Shown piece by piece: positions 16,836-30,266 of a stretch of DNA of 64,000 bases (position 1 is the first letter of the stretch; every line of letters starts with the position of its first letter). The position numbers and the translations under genes were made by a program. The stretch is from Streptomyces sp. NBC_00286 (GTDB lineage Bacteria; Actinomycetota; Actinomycetes; Streptomycetales; Streptomycetaceae), in assembly GCF_036173125.1 (NCBI RefSeq), contig NZ_CP108054.1, positions 7,345,001 through 7,409,000 of the forward strand, read 5' to 3'. The notes under the pieces are model-generated. The model saw nothing but the letters and a program-made list of their open reading frames with translations. It was not told the origin of the DNA and made no database searches.

Positions 16836-17459
16836 TCAGACCCCCGTGCCCGTGCCCGTCTCCGCCACCGGACGCCGTATCAAGTACGCCGCCCCCGCCC
16901 CCGCCCCGAACAGCGCGAGCAGCGAAACGCCTGTGGCGAGCCATGTCGTGCCCAGCAGATGGCCGCCGAAGTAGCCGAGAGCGACGCTGTACGCGGCCCA
17001 GGCCAGGGCCGCGAGGATCGACCAGGGCAGGAACTCGCGGACGCGGCGGTGGGCGGCGCCCGCGCCGAGGGAGACGAGTGAGCGGCCCGCGGGCGCGAAG
17101 CGGGCGACGACGACCAGGGCGCCGCCGCCGCGTGCGAGGGCCGCGCCGAGACGTTCCTGCGCGCCGGTCAGGCGGCGGGAACGGGCGAGGGCCCGGTCCA
17201 GACGCTCGCCGCCGCGCCGGGCAAGCCGGTACGCGATCAGGTCGCCGAGGACCGAGGCGGTGGCCGCGGTGAGCGTCAGCGGCAAGAGGTCCGGTACGTG
17301 CCCGGTCGCCGCGCCGGAGCCGGCCGCGGCCGCAGTCGCCGCCGCGATGACGAGGACCCCGCTCGGCAGCACCGGCACGAACACGTCGAACAGCACGGAC
17401 AAGGCCACCACGGCGTAGATCCATGGACTGCCCGTCAGCAGCCCCACACTCTCAAGCAC
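16836..17459 (-). CDS. DedA-like membrane protein (second copy)
   Basis: 207 residues from the GTG at 17459, which has GGGAG seven bases upstream; the ATG at 17591 lies in non-conserved sequence. Hydrophobic helices surround FVPVLPSGVLVIAAATAAAAG (the DedA re-entrant loop with a Pro-Ser-Gly turn), DLIAYRLARRGGERLD, and VVVARFAPAGRSLVSLGAGAAHRRVREFLPW, the arginine-bearing signature. It is shorter than the gene at 6340-7161 and more divergent. It is probably a lipid-recycling or scrambling membrane protein like other DedA members. Confidence 0.85.
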   Translation of the reverse strand: MLESVGLLTGSPWIYAVVALSVLFDVFVPVLPSGVLVIAAATAAAAGSGAATGHVPDLLPLTLTAATASVLGDLIAYRLARRGGERLDRALARSRRLTGAQERLGAALARGGGALVVVARFAPAGRSLVSLGAGAAHRRVREFLPWSILAALAWAAYSVALGYFGGHLLGTTWLATGVSLLALFGAGAGAAYLIRRPVAETGTGTGV

Positions 17460-17681
17460 CCGAACTCCCTGTGTCTCCCCCGTAGCCCGAACCTGGCCGA
17501 GAGCCGCGATGTCGCGGGGGAGCGGCAGGTGCGGCCTGTGACAGCCATACAGCGTACGCGGGGGATGGGACGGGAGATCCACAGGGGGCACGTGTGATCG
17601 CTACACCACGTTCACCCGGCCGCCACGGTGCCGTTCAGAGGGCCGCAAGATACGACACGGGAGGAGCCGCCCGATACGACG

Positions 17682-17723
17682 ACGGCGCCCGCCCCCGGTG
17701 CGACAGGGGCGGGCGCCGTTTTC
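17682..17723 (+). terminator. Perfect GC hairpin followed by TTTT
   Basis: ACGGCGCCCGCCCC (17682-17695) pairs exactly with GGGGCGGGCGCCGT (17706-17719) over a 10-base loop, with the T-run TTTTC at 17719-17723. The T-run orients it to the + strand, although both flanking genes are on the - strand; it may insulate doxX from the DedA gene in either direction. Confidence 0.7.
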
Positions 17724-17777
17724 GTACGCCTTGCGTATCTCGTACGACTTGCGTGCTGCGGTGCGCCGGTTCGGGCG

Positions 17778-18230
17778 TCAGGCCGCGATGGGCTCCGAGC
17801 TGCGCTGGTCCGCCGTGGACGACGTGCTGCCTCGCGCGAAGAGCCGGTCGAGGCCGAGCGCGCCCGAGCCGGTGAAGACGAGCAGGAACATCGACCAGCA
17901 GAACATGGCCGCGCCCTCACCCTGGTTCTCGATCGGGAAGAGCGCCTGCGGCTGGTGGACCTTGAAGTACGCGTAGGCCATGGCGCCCGAGGCGATGAAC
18001 GCCGCGAACCGGGTGCCGAGGCCGAGCAGAACCAGGCTGCCGCCGACGAGCTCGATGACGGCCGCGTACCCGTTCGGCCAGGCGGTCGGCTCCACGGTGC
18101 CGCCCTTGCCGTCGGCGCCGCCGAACTCGCCGAAGAGCGACATGACGCCGTGGCAGGTGAAGAGCAGACCGATGACGATGCGGAACAGGCCGATGGCGTA
18201 CGGCTGGGCGCTGTTTAGGCGTCCGGTCAT
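17778..18230 (-). CDS. DoxX family membrane protein
   Basis: 150 residues from the ATG at 18230, ten bases after AAGGAG. Four membrane helices are visible: YAIGLFRIVIGLLFTCHG, YAAVIELVGGSLVLLGL, FAAFIASGAMAYAYF and MFCWSMFLLVFTGSG. The pattern RIVIGLLFTCHGVMSLFG and TRFAAFIASG fits DoxX, a family tied to quinone- or thiol-linked membrane redox and to oxidative stress. The C-terminal 25 residues are polar. The gene follows the FAD/NAD(P) protein on the same strand with an 85-bp gap containing a possible own promoter. Confidence 0.88.
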   Translation of the reverse strand: MTGRLNSAQPYAIGLFRIVIGLLFTCHGVMSLFGEFGGADGKGGTVEPTAWPNGYAAVIELVGGSLVLLGLGTRFAAFIASGAMAYAYFKVHQPQALFPIENQGEGAAMFCWSMFLLVFTGSGALGLDRLFARGSTSSTADQRSSEPIAA

Positions 18231-18302
18231 GATGGGGGAACTCCTTCGGTCTGGTGCGGTCATGGGGGGACCGCATGGGGACGTAAACCGAGCGAGTGAT
18301 CG

Positions 18303-18332
18303 ACGGTAGGCTAGCTCAATCGATTGTTGCAA
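18303..18332 (-). promoter_or_regulatory. Candidate doxX promoter with CAATCGATTG palindrome
   Basis: Reading leftwards, TTGCAA (18327-18332) and TACCGT (18303-18308) are 18 bases apart; the spacer contains the 10-base palindrome CAATCGATTG. It overlaps the last codons of the upstream FAD gene and ends about 70 bases before the doxX start. Confidence 0.35.
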
Positions 18333-20265
18333 GTTCAACATTCGGCCGATTTTCGGCCCCGTCTTCCGGCGTCGCCGCAGTTGAGGCAGCCCGCAGCAGC
18401 GCTCGCGCCACGGAGTCCGTGTCGGAGAGTGTGACTGAGTCCACCCCTGGCCTGACCCCCGCCGCCGTCACCCAGTGCACGCCCTCCGTGGGCACGCCGA
18501 GCGCGAACCGCCGCGGATGCGCGTGCCCTCCGCGGTCGATCAGACGGTACGGGCGCGGTGTTACGTCCAGCCCTCCGGTTTCGTAACCGTCCACCGTGTG
18601 CGGCCGGCACTGCCCCGTCTTCAGCAGCCGGGCGAGCAAGTCGTCGGCGGTGCGCCGCAGTTCCGGTTCCGGCAGCCGCGCCTCGACGAGGGTGGTCGCC
18701 CGGACCGTGGAGCCGGGCACGTCGGGGGAGTACGCCACCCACGCCCCGTCCTCTTCCCGCACTTCCAGACGCGGGCCGAGCACCTCCAGGACGCCCGCCT
18801 CGATCAGCGCGATCATCTCCTCGATACGACGCCGGGGCGGCCCGATCGACAGGAACGCGTTGAGCGGCGTGTACCAGCGGTCCAGGTGTTCCCGCCGTGA
18901 GGTGCCCGCGAGCCCGCCGTGGTCGACGATCAGCCGCACCTCGTTGCGCAGGTCGCGCAGCACGTCGAGGGCCGCCTTGAGAGGACCGTCGACATTGCCG
19001 AGCGCCGCCTGCTCGGCGTCCTCGCGCAGATACCCGAGCAGCCAACTCCGGAAGTCCTGCGGGTTGTTGAAGGCCTGTCCCGCGTACGGGCGCGAAATGC
19101 GGTCCCAGGACCAGCGGTCGGCCTCCGCGATGCCGAACTCACCGAGGAGCAGGGCCTCTTGGGGGTCGCGGTGGGGAATGGCGAGAAAACGCTCACGGAA
19201 GTCCCGTACGGTCGCCGCCTCACCCCGTGGGGCCATGACGCTTTGCCCCAACAGCGCCTCGTAGTAGACCGTTTCGACCTCCTTCGCGACCAACGGCCAT
19301 ATCTCCGCGAGGAAGTCGGGCGCGTAACCGTTGTCCGCGCGCTTGCGGAAGGCGGAGATGACGTCCGGGGTGAGGACGAGCGGGAGGTGACGGCCGTACG
19401 GGCCCTTCGCATTGTCGCCGCGGGCCTGGTACGGGATGCCGCGCCGGGAACCCGCGTACAGGCGTGGCTCGAGGCCCGACGGGACGTAACGCAGGACGCC
19501 TTGCGGCGCCCGGAGGAAGCGGCCGCCGCGGGCCGTCGTCAACAGGGCCATGTGGTCGAAGAAGTTGAGGCCAAGGCCGCGCAGCAGGACGGGCTCGCCG
19601 GGGGCGAGCGGGGAGAGGTCGACATCGGCCGGGTTGGCGGGCGGGATGTGGCGCAGGCCGCGGCGGTCGGCGTACTCGGCGAGGCGTTGCTGCGTCCGGT
19701 CGGCGACCGTCGGCAGGTGGCCCTGGGCGAGGACCACGGCGGCGAGGTCGTGCAGGGTGCGGCCGTTGTCGAGTACGAGTCGCTGGTGGCCGTCGGGTGC
19801 GTCGTCGAGCCGTATCGCACGGGCCTGGTGCGTCTCGACGCGGACCGACGGCGGTGCCCCGCGTACGACCTCGGCGAAGACCCACTCCAGGTACTGGCCG
19901 TACTGGGCGCGGGTCGGGTACTCGTCCGGGTCCAGCTTGCCGCCGGCCCAGTCGTGCAGGCTCGGGCCCGGGCGGATGGGGCCCGAGCAGTCCACGCTGT
20001 CGTCGGTGAAGAGGGTCACCTGGCAGGACACGGTGTTCATCAGCAGCTCGGCCGGCTGGTCGGTCCGCCAGACGCGCCCCGGACCGGGCGGCGAGGGGTC
20101 GATGACGTGGACGGTCAGGCGCGCCCCGGGCGCCAGGAGTTCGGGCGCGGAGGCGCAGAGGCGTTCCAGGACGCTGGTGCCGCGCGGGCCTGCGCCGACC
20201 AAGGCGACGGAGACCTCTGCGGACGACTCGGCGCTCGCCGGCGGTTCCGCGGTCGCTGCAGACAA
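18316..20265 (-). CDS. FAD/NAD(P)-binding oxidoreductase-like protein (NAD_binding_9)
   Basis: 649 residues, TTG start at 20265 with GGGAG eight bases before. VSVALVGAGPRGTSVLERL near residue 20 is a GxGxxG dinucleotide fold, and RVWRTDQPAELLMNTVSCQVTLFTDDS with DLAAVVLAQGHLP are typical of the FAD-NAD(P)-binding family that includes HpyO and N-hydroxylase relatives. The long C-terminal part (from about 300) is helical and includes DRWYTPLNAFLSIGPPRRRIEEM and GWVT-like end motif VHWVTAAGVRPGVDSVTLSDTDSVARALL. Substrate unknown. A TTG start and poor tail conservation leave the exact ends open. Confidence 0.85.
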   Translation of the reverse strand: MSAATAEPPASAESSAEVSVALVGAGPRGTSVLERLCASAPELLAPGARLTVHVIDPSPPGPGRVWRTDQPAELLMNTVSCQVTLFTDDSVDCSGPIRPGPSLHDWAGGKLDPDEYPTRAQYGQYLEWVFAEVVRGAPPSVRVETHQARAIRLDDAPDGHQRLVLDNGRTLHDLAAVVLAQGHLPTVADRTQQRLAEYADRRGLRHIPPANPADVDLSPLAPGEPVLLRGLGLNFFDHMALLTTARGGRFLRAPQGVLRYVPSGLEPRLYAGSRRGIPYQARGDNAKGPYGRHLPLVLTPDVISAFRKRADNGYAPDFLAEIWPLVAKEVETVYYEALLGQSVMAPRGEAATVRDFRERFLAIPHRDPQEALLLGEFGIAEADRWSWDRISRPYAGQAFNNPQDFRSWLLGYLREDAEQAALGNVDGPLKAALDVLRDLRNEVRLIVDHGGLAGTSRREHLDRWYTPLNAFLSIGPPRRRIEEMIALIEAGVLEVLGPRLEVREEDGAWVAYSPDVPGSTVRATTLVEARLPEPELRRTADDLLARLLKTGQCRPHTVDGYETGGLDVTPRPYRLIDRGGHAHPRRFALGVPTEGVHWVTAAGVRPGVDSVTLSDTDSVARALLRAASTAATPEDGAENRPNVELATID

Positions 20266-20456
20266 AACTGTGACTCCCGGGCATCTGGGGCGCTATGCGG
20301 CAAACCGCCCGCTGGAAGCGGACGGTCCGCATCATCATGCCGTCGCAGGGCACGGGAGCCGAGCACTTGAGTGGATCCTCGGCACCCGGTGTGGGATGCC
20401 TCACGAGCATCAGGGGCAACAGGCGCGATAGCCGGGCAACGTACGCCGAGGATGAG

Positions 20457-22190
20457 TTATGGGGTGAGCTCGGACTCGACGACCGTCCGCAGCCGGGCGC
20501 CGCCGCCCTTCTCCTCCCGCGCCTGGTCGAGCCGCAATTGGGCCGAGCGTCCGCGCAGGATCAGCGTCATCAACTGGTTGCCGAACCAGGGGCCGCCCGT
20601 TCTGCGCCAGTCGATCGGCGGGTTCGGGACGCCGCCGTGCCCGGCGAAGCGGCGGCCGAGGGCCCGGCCCACTCTGCTCCAGCCGAAGTGGAAGCCGAGT
20701 TTGATGGACATCGGGATGGAGTTGTGGACGGGGGAACAGGTCAGTTGCAGCACGCGTGCGTCGGGCCCGGACTCGCCCTGAGGCCACGAGGGTTCGGCGA
20801 TGTAGGCGTGATGCACATCCCCGGACAGCACGCACACCGTCGCGGGCGCCTCGGGCCCCGACCCGACCTCGGCGACGAGCGAGGCCAGCGCGTCGAACGA
20901 CGCCGGAAACGCCGACCAGTGCTCCAGATCGGCCCGCCGCCGCAGATCCTCCCCGAACCGCGCCCACCGCTCCCCACGCTCCCCCCGGCACAAGGCGGCG
21001 TTCCACGCCTCGGCATCGTGCACGAGATGAGGGAGCAGCCAGGGCAGGGACGTACCGAGGAGGAGATGGTCGTAGGGGGCGGCGGGGGAGTCCGCAGGGG
21101 GAGTGGCCGTCCCGTTCGCTCCGCTCGGCACGGGTGCCGGGGTTGGGGTTGGGGCCGGGGCACCCCGCCCCTCCAGCACCTGCTCCCGCAGCCACGCAAG
21201 CTCGCCCGGCGCGAGCATCGCCCGCTCCTTCTCGTCGAGAACGCGGGCCGCCCGCGTATCGATCACCAGCAGGCGTACGCGGCCGAAGTCGCGGCGGTAG
21301 CTCCAGCGGACCGAGGCGGGGTTCGCGTCGGCCTCGGCGGCGAAGGTGCGGAGTACGTCCGTGCCGTCCGGGATGGCGCGGACGGCGGCGTACAGGGGGT
21401 CGGTTGCGAGGTGTTCGGGCGGGAGATTGCCGAGGTGCTGGTGGACCCAGTACGACATCAGGCCGCTCAGCAGGCGCTCCTGCCACCAGGGCGTGGCCCG
21501 CATGTCGGCGAGCCAGGAGGCGCTGGTGTTCCAGTCGTCGATGACGTCATGGTCGTCGAAGATCATACAACTGGGCACCGTGGACAGCAGCCAGCGGACC
21601 TCGGGGTCGAGCCACGATTCGTAGTAGAGGCGGGTGTACTCCTCGTAGTCCGCGACCTCGTTGCCCGGCGGATCCTTGAGATCGCGGCGGGCCGCCAGCC
21701 AGCGACGGGTGGCTTTGGAGGTCTCGTCCGCGTACACCTGGTCGCCCAACAGCAGCAGTACATCCGGCCGTTCGGCCCCCGGATCCGAGGCGAGGCGTGC
21801 GGCCAGCGTGTCCAGCGCGTCCGGGCCCACCGGGTCCTTCTCGTCGGCGGGCGCAGCGGCCCAGCGACAGGAACCGAAGGCCACCCGCACCGTCGCGTGG
21901 TCGTCGTCGGCCGGGGCGTGGATGACCGAGGGCGGGAACGAGGAGCCGGGCAGCGGCCACACGGTCGTACCGTCGAGGCGCACCTCGTACGCGGTCGACG
22001 TGCCCGGTGTCAGCCCGGTCACCGGGATCAGGGCGTAGTGGTGCCCCGCGACCTGAAAGGTGCGGGTCTCGCCGCCGGCGCCGTCCGCGCAGCGCACCTC
22101 GGCGGTGCACGGACGGCTCGCCTCGACCCAGACGGTCGCGGACGAGCCGTCGACGTACCTCAGCAGTGGTCCCAGCCGCAGCCTCGCCAC
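20457..22190 (-). CDS. PhoD-like alkaline phosphatase / phosphodiesterase
   Basis: 577 residues from a GTG at 22190 behind GGAGGAGGG. An N-terminal Fn3-like part (residues 1-110) precedes the metallophosphatase core: VRVAFGSCRW, LLLGDQVYADE, FDDHDVIDDWN, RLLVIDTRAAR, and VCVLSGDVHHAYIAE, the PhoD metal ligands (Fe/Ca-type site). Unlike secreted PhoD it shows no signal peptide or twin-arginine motif at this start, so a cytoplasmic role is possible. It probably hydrolyses phosphomono- or diesters. Confidence 0.9.
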   Translation of the reverse strand: MARLRLGPLLRYVDGSSATVWVEASRPCTAEVRCADGAGGETRTFQVAGHHYALIPVTGLTPGTSTAYEVRLDGTTVWPLPGSSFPPSVIHAPADDDHATVRVAFGSCRWAAAPADEKDPVGPDALDTLAARLASDPGAERPDVLLLLGDQVYADETSKATRRWLAARRDLKDPPGNEVADYEEYTRLYYESWLDPEVRWLLSTVPSCMIFDDHDVIDDWNTSASWLADMRATPWWQERLLSGLMSYWVHQHLGNLPPEHLATDPLYAAVRAIPDGTDVLRTFAAEADANPASVRWSYRRDFGRVRLLVIDTRAARVLDEKERAMLAPGELAWLREQVLEGRGAPAPTPTPAPVPSGANGTATPPADSPAAPYDHLLLGTSLPWLLPHLVHDAEAWNAALCRGERGERWARFGEDLRRRADLEHWSAFPASFDALASLVAEVGSGPEAPATVCVLSGDVHHAYIAEPSWPQGESGPDARVLQLTCSPVHNSIPMSIKLGFHFGWSRVGRALGRRFAGHGGVPNPPIDWRRTGGPWFGNQLMTLILRGRSAQLRLDQAREEKGGGARLRTVVESELTP

Positions 22191-22289
22191 GTGATCACCC
22201 TCCTCCGTCGCCCCGTACGGTACGGAACGACGGAGGTCAGTGGGGAGGTTCCGGTGACCACATGTTGAACTGCGGACGTCTGGCGCAGG

Positions 22290-22934
22290 TCAGCAGCCGT
22301 TGAGCACGGACGTCAGCTTGCTCTTCTCCGCGGAGTCGACGGAGAGGTCGTAGTAGTACTTCACCTGAACCCAGGCGCGTACGTACGTGCAGGAGTACGA
22401 GCTGATCGACGGCATCCACTCCGCCGGGTCCTTGTCGCCCTTCGCCTGGTTCACGTTGTCCGTGACCGCGATGAGCTGCGGGCGGGTCAGGTCGTTGGCG
22501 AAGGACTGGCGTCGCGAGGTGGTCCAGCCGTCGGCGCCGGAGTCCCAGGCCTCGGCGAGCGGGACGAGGTGGTCGATGTCGACGTCGGAGGCGGCGCGCC
22601 AGGTGGCGCCGTCGTAGACGGAGTACCAACTGCCGCTGGTCGCGGCGCAGCTGGAGTCCTGCTGGACGTTGGAGCCGTCGCGTTTCAGGACGACCTCACG
22701 GGTGTTGCAGGCGCCGGACTGGGTGATCCAGTGCGGGAAGAGGTCGCGGTCGTAGCCGGTGCGGTCCTCGTTGGCCACGGTGAGCTGGGAGAGGTAGGAG
22801 CGGGCGGTGGCGGCGCTCACGGGGGTGGGCAGAGCTGCGGAGGCGGTCGGACCGTTGAAAAGCCCGACCATGGCTATCAATCCGCCGGCGGCGGCGAGTA
22901 TGCTGAGCCGTCGACGCGCGTAGACCTTCGGCAT
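22290..22934 (-). CDS. Secreted HNH endonuclease family protein (DUF1524 type)
   Basis: 214 residues from the ATG at 22934 after AGGGAG; ORF upstream of it lies in the leader. Residues 1-34 form a signal peptide (RRRLSILAAAGGLIAMVGLFNG ... ASA). The nuclease core has DVDIDHLVPLAEAWDSG with the catalytic His in DIDHLV, and the later ARG/ASN-rich FANDLTRPQLIAVTDNVNQAKGDKDPAEWMP, matching the actinobacterial secreted HNH group. Four cysteines (GACNTR, SSCAA, YSCTY, LNGC) could form two disulfides. A scavenging or competitive nuclease acting outside the cell is likely. A promoter-operator candidate lies at 23020-23048. Confidence 0.9.
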   Translation of the reverse strand: MPKVYARRRLSILAAAGGLIAMVGLFNGPTASAALPTPVSAATARSYLSQLTVANEDRTGYDRDLFPHWITQSGACNTREVVLKRDGSNVQQDSSCAATSGSWYSVYDGATWRAASDVDIDHLVPLAEAWDSGADGWTTSRRQSFANDLTRPQLIAVTDNVNQAKGDKDPAEWMPSISSYSCTYVRAWVQVKYYYDLSVDSAEKSKLTSVLNGC

Positions 22935-23019
22935 GCGAACTCCCTTAGGGGGGTGGGAAGTTGACGGTGCGTGCGAATGCTTGCGGTGCCGCGTTTCGGG
23001 GAGATGTGCGCCGGGTGAG

Positions 23020-23048
23020 AATTTAATGTCGTGGCCATGACATAACAA
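23020..23048 (-). promoter_or_regulatory. Promoter with an 18-bp palindrome in its spacer, upstream of the HNH gene
   Basis: Reading leftwards, TTGTTA (23043-23048) and TAAATT (23020-23025) are 17 bases apart, a good housekeeping promoter. The spacer is nearly filled by an 18-base palindrome whose arms are ATGTCG and TGACAT around TGGCCA with one mismatched pair. A repressor bound there would block the promoter. The remaining sequence of the 385-bp gap 22935-23319 shows no gene. Confidence 0.45.
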
Positions 23049-23319
23049 GGGCTACGGGGCTGGGGGCGGCGGAGCTTTGGCCTCGTGCGTGCCTTTGTTG
23101 GGCTTTTGGGCCGGCCTTTGTTACGCGAAGTTCTGTGGAATCGGGTCCGCTGAGTGGTGGCGGGATTGCCCTTCGGTTTTGTACCGTGGAGGAACAAAGT
23201 GGCTCCCGCCCGCTTTCCCTGACCGGTGGGCGGGGCCACCTTGTCCTTGGGCCGCCATGCCCTGAGGGCACATTGCCCCGGCGACCCCGGCCCCCTCTCC
23301 TACGTTTTGGAGCATGCCG

Positions 23320-23994
23320 ATGACGGCCACGACCGTGCTGACCGCCCGTGCCCTGCTGTTGGACATGGACGGCACCCTCGTCAACTCCGATGCCGTCGTC
23401 GAACGCGTCTGGCATCGATGGGCCGAGCGGCACGGGCTGGACGGCGACGAGGTCATGAAGGTCGTCCACGGCCGGCAAGGGCACGCGTCGATGGCCCAGC
23501 TGCTGCCTCATCGGCCCATGGAGAAGAACCTCGCGGACAACGAACGCATGCTGGCCGAGGAGACGGCCGACATGGAGGGCGTCGTCGCGATTCCCGGCGC
23601 CCCGGAATTCCTCGCTTCCCTGCGGGAGTTGGGGTTGCCGCATGCGCTGGTGACCTCCGCGGACGTGCCACTGTCGACCGCGCGGATGGCCGCCGCCGGG
23701 CTACCGCTGCCCGACGTCCGGATCACCGCCGAGTCGGTCGGGGCGAGCAAGCCGGATCCTGAAGGGTTCTTGAAGGGTGCGGCCGAGTTGGGCGTCGCGC
23801 CCGCGGAGTGTTTGGTGTTCGAGGACTCGGGGGCGGGGATCGCGGCGGGGCGCGCTGCGGGGATGCGGGTTGTGGGGGTCGGGGCTCGGGCCGGGGCTCA
23901 TCGGCCGGATGTGGTGGTGCGGGACCTTTCGCAGGTGCGGGTTTCGGCTGCGGGGGACGGGACGATTCGGGTGAGCGTCGCTCCTGGCGGTTGA
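23320..23994 (+). CDS. HAD-IA family hydrolase (beta-phosphoglucomutase-like phosphatase)
   Basis: 224 residues from the ATG at 23320, chosen because GGAG lies seven bases upstream (the ATG at 23314 is too close). Motif I LLLDMDGTLVNSD, motif II LVTSADVP, the conserved Lys in ESVGASKPDPEGFLKGA and motif III VFEDSGAGIAAGRAAGM are all present, with an alpha-helical C1 cap between. Such enzymes dephosphorylate sugar phosphates such as 2-deoxyglucose-6-phosphate or glycerol-phosphate. It stands alone, followed by an intergenic repeat cluster. Confidence 0.92.
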   Translation: MTATTVLTARALLLDMDGTLVNSDAVVERVWHRWAERHGLDGDEVMKVVHGRQGHASMAQLLPHRPMEKNLADNERMLAEETADMEGVVAIPGAPEFLASLRELGLPHALVTSADVPLSTARMAAAGLPLPDVRITAESVGASKPDPEGFLKGAAELGVAPAECLVFEDSGAGIAAGRAAGMRVVGVGARAGAHRPDVVVRDLSQVRVSAAGDGTIRVSVAPGG

Positions 23995-24034
23995 GTGGGG
24001 CTGGTACCGGGAGGGTGGGTCGGTTTGCGGGCGA

Positions 24035-24079
24035 CTGCGGGCCCGTCGTGGCTGGTCGCGCAGTTCCCCGCGCCCCTGA
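24035..24079. repeat. Streptomyces-type intergenic repeat, copy A
   Basis: The 45-bp block starting CTGCGGGCCCGTCGTGG and ending CCCCGCGCCCCTGA is identical to 30854-30898 and appears in inverted, partly diverged form at 24358-24400. It lies in the 543-bp non-coding gap between the HAD gene and the MFS gene, in which I see no gene. Confidence 0.85.
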
Positions 24080-24357
24080 AGAGCCTGCGACCGCCCGCAC
24101 CCTGAAGAGCCAGCGAACCGAAAAAGCCCGCACCCCGGAAGGGGCTCGCGCCCTCGTACCAGCCCGCGCGGGAAGCCCGGACCCCCGACTACCCGCAGCT
24201 TCCCGCCGGCGGGAGGGGACGTGGGCCGGTGCGTCCTATGCCCGTCGCTTAGCTTCGGTCTGGGCACACCAGCACCCTGTGTCAGCACGGGGTCGTATGC
24301 CCTGTTGGCGACGGGCTGACGCACCGGACCGCGGCCCCGCACCCACCACGCACCCAA

Positions 24358-24485
24358 GGGGCGCGGGGAACTGCGCGACCAGCCACACTCAACCCGCAGC
24401 CGCCCAACCGCCGGAGGCACCCCGCACGGCTGCGCGACCAGCCACACTCAACCCGCAGCCGCCCAACCGCCGGAGGCACCCCGCG
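24358..24485. repeat. Inverted copy of the intergenic repeat and 55-bp direct repeat
   Basis: 24358-24400 is the inverted version of the repeat at 24035-24079 (AGGGGCGCGGGGAACTGCGC...). The block CTGCGCGACCAGCC...GGAGGCACCCCGC is present exactly twice, at 24372-24426 and 24431-24485 (55 bp, 59-bp period). A third decayed copy runs into the last codons of the MFS gene, whose stop region CAACCGCCGGAGGCA is part of the unit. Confidence 0.85.
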
Positions 24486-24537
24486 GGGATGCGCGAGCAA
24501 TCACAACGCACCGTCAGTCGACAACGAACCCAACCGC

Positions 24538-28914
<4,377 letters not shown>

Positions 28915-28928
28915 TTCTCAGCCGGACT

Positions 28929-29450
28929 TCAAGCGGAGCACAGCCGCTTGGCGAACCAGTGCTCGGCGTAGTCATGGTCGTTGTACGGCTCGATCTCCGC
29001 GTAGCCGTGCCGGGCGTACAGGACGCGGGCCTCGACCAGGTCTCCGCGGGTGTCGAGGACCATCCGTTCGACGCCGAGCCCTCGGGCTGCCTCCTCGGCC
29101 GCGTGGAGGAGGACGGCGGCTCCGCCCTTGCCGCGCAGGTCCGCCCGTACGAACATTCGCTTCAGCTCGCCCGCGGTCGCGTCCAGCAGGCGCACGCCCG
29201 CCGTGCCGGCCGGCTCGCCGTTGTACTGGGCGAGCAGTAACACCCCGGTGGGCGGGGCGAGTTCGGCCCCGGTCTCGGCGGCGATCTCGCGCTCCAGCTC
29301 GGCCGGGTCGGTGGCGTGCCCCTCGTGGAGCAGGTACCAGCGGTCGCTGACCTCCGTGTAGTACGCCCGCCAGAGGGCAGCCGCGGCGGGTGAGTCGAAG
29401 GGTTCGGGTGCGACGGTCCAGGACGTCGACGTCGACGTACGAGTGGTCAT
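28929..29450 (-). CDS. GNAT family N-acetyltransferase
   Basis: 173 residues from the ATG at 29450. The acetyl-CoA-binding signature is ELKRMFVRADLRGKGGAAVLLHAAEEAARGLGVERMVLDT, with RGKGGA as the loop, then ARVLYARHGYAEIEPYND at the end. These match small-molecule or amino-acid acetyltransferases. It is transcribed away from the paralogous gene pair starting at 29584. Substrate cannot be told. Confidence 0.9.
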   Translation of the reverse strand: MTTRTSTSTSWTVAPEPFDSPAAAALWRAYYTEVSDRWYLLHEGHATDPAELEREIAAETGAELAPPTGVLLLAQYNGEPAGTAGVRLLDATAGELKRMFVRADLRGKGGAAVLLHAAEEAARGLGVERMVLDTRGDLVEARVLYARHGYAEIEPYNDHDYAEHWFAKRLCSA

Positions 29451-29583
29451 GGCGGGCACTATCCGTGCGTACGATCCGCCGTCCGCAAGCCAATTAGCCG
29501 GGCACCGGTGTCGTTTGGCCGGCGTTCTGAGGGCAACTCGGGCAGGGAGCCGGCCCCAACGGGCCGTAACCGGAAGGTATTCC

Positions 29584-30261
29584 ATGTCCACTGGCGTGAT
29601 CATTGTTCTGATCGTGGTCGCGGCGATCATCATCGGCGCGGCCGTCTGGCTCGCAACGTCCCGCGGAGCGGGCGGCGGCGGGCGTAACCTGCGGCGGCGC
29701 TTCGGGCCCGAGTACGACCGGGCCGTCGCCCAGCACGACGGCGACGCCAAGGCCGCCGAACGCGAGCTCGCGGACCGTGTGAAGCGGCACGGGTCGCTGC
29801 ACAAGCAGCCGTTGGAGCCTGCGGCGCGGGAGCGGTACGAGGCGCGGTGGGCCGCCGCCCAGGAGCGGTTCGTCGACTCGCCGCGGGAGGCCGTGGCCGA
29901 GGCGGACCGGCTGCTCGGCGAACTGGCCGGGGCCCGCGGTTTCCCCGACGGCGACCGCTACGACGAGCAGCTCGCCGCGCTCTCCGTGCACCACGCACAC
30001 CACGTCCACGGCTACCGGCGCATCCACCGGGCCGCCCACGCGCCCCTCGCCGACGGCGACGAGAGCCGCACCGGTACGGAGGAACTCCGCGAGGCCATGA
30101 TCGAGGCGCGCGCTCTCTTCGACGAGCTGGTGACGCCGGGTCGCGAGGACACGCGGCGCCACCGCGCGGCCGACGAGCCCGCCCCCGCCCGCTCGAACCG
30201 CCTCGGCGAACGTCTGCACGCGCCGTGGGCGTTCAACAGGCGCCACGCCAAGGGGAGTTGA
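29584..30261 (+). CDS. Membrane-anchored helical protein, paralogue of the next gene
   Basis: 225 residues. The N-terminus MSTGVIIVLIVVAAIIIGAAVW is one membrane helix followed by basic residues, so the rest is cytoplasmic or extracellular by anchor only. The soluble part is helical and carries ERFVDSPREAVAEADRLLGEL near residue 97 and GTEELREAMIEARALFDELV near residue 165. The same two blocks recur in the following gene. I do not know a function. The next gene starts six bases after its stop and shares its strand, so both form an operon. Confidence 0.75.
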   Translation: MSTGVIIVLIVVAAIIIGAAVWLATSRGAGGGGRNLRRRFGPEYDRAVAQHDGDAKAAERELADRVKRHGSLHKQPLEPAARERYEARWAAAQERFVDSPREAVAEADRLLGELAGARGFPDGDRYDEQLAALSVHHAHHVHGYRRIHRAAHAPLADGDESRTGTEELREAMIEARALFDELVTPGREDTRRHRAADEPAPARSNRLGERLHAPWAFNRRHAKGS

Positions 30262-30266
30262 GACGT

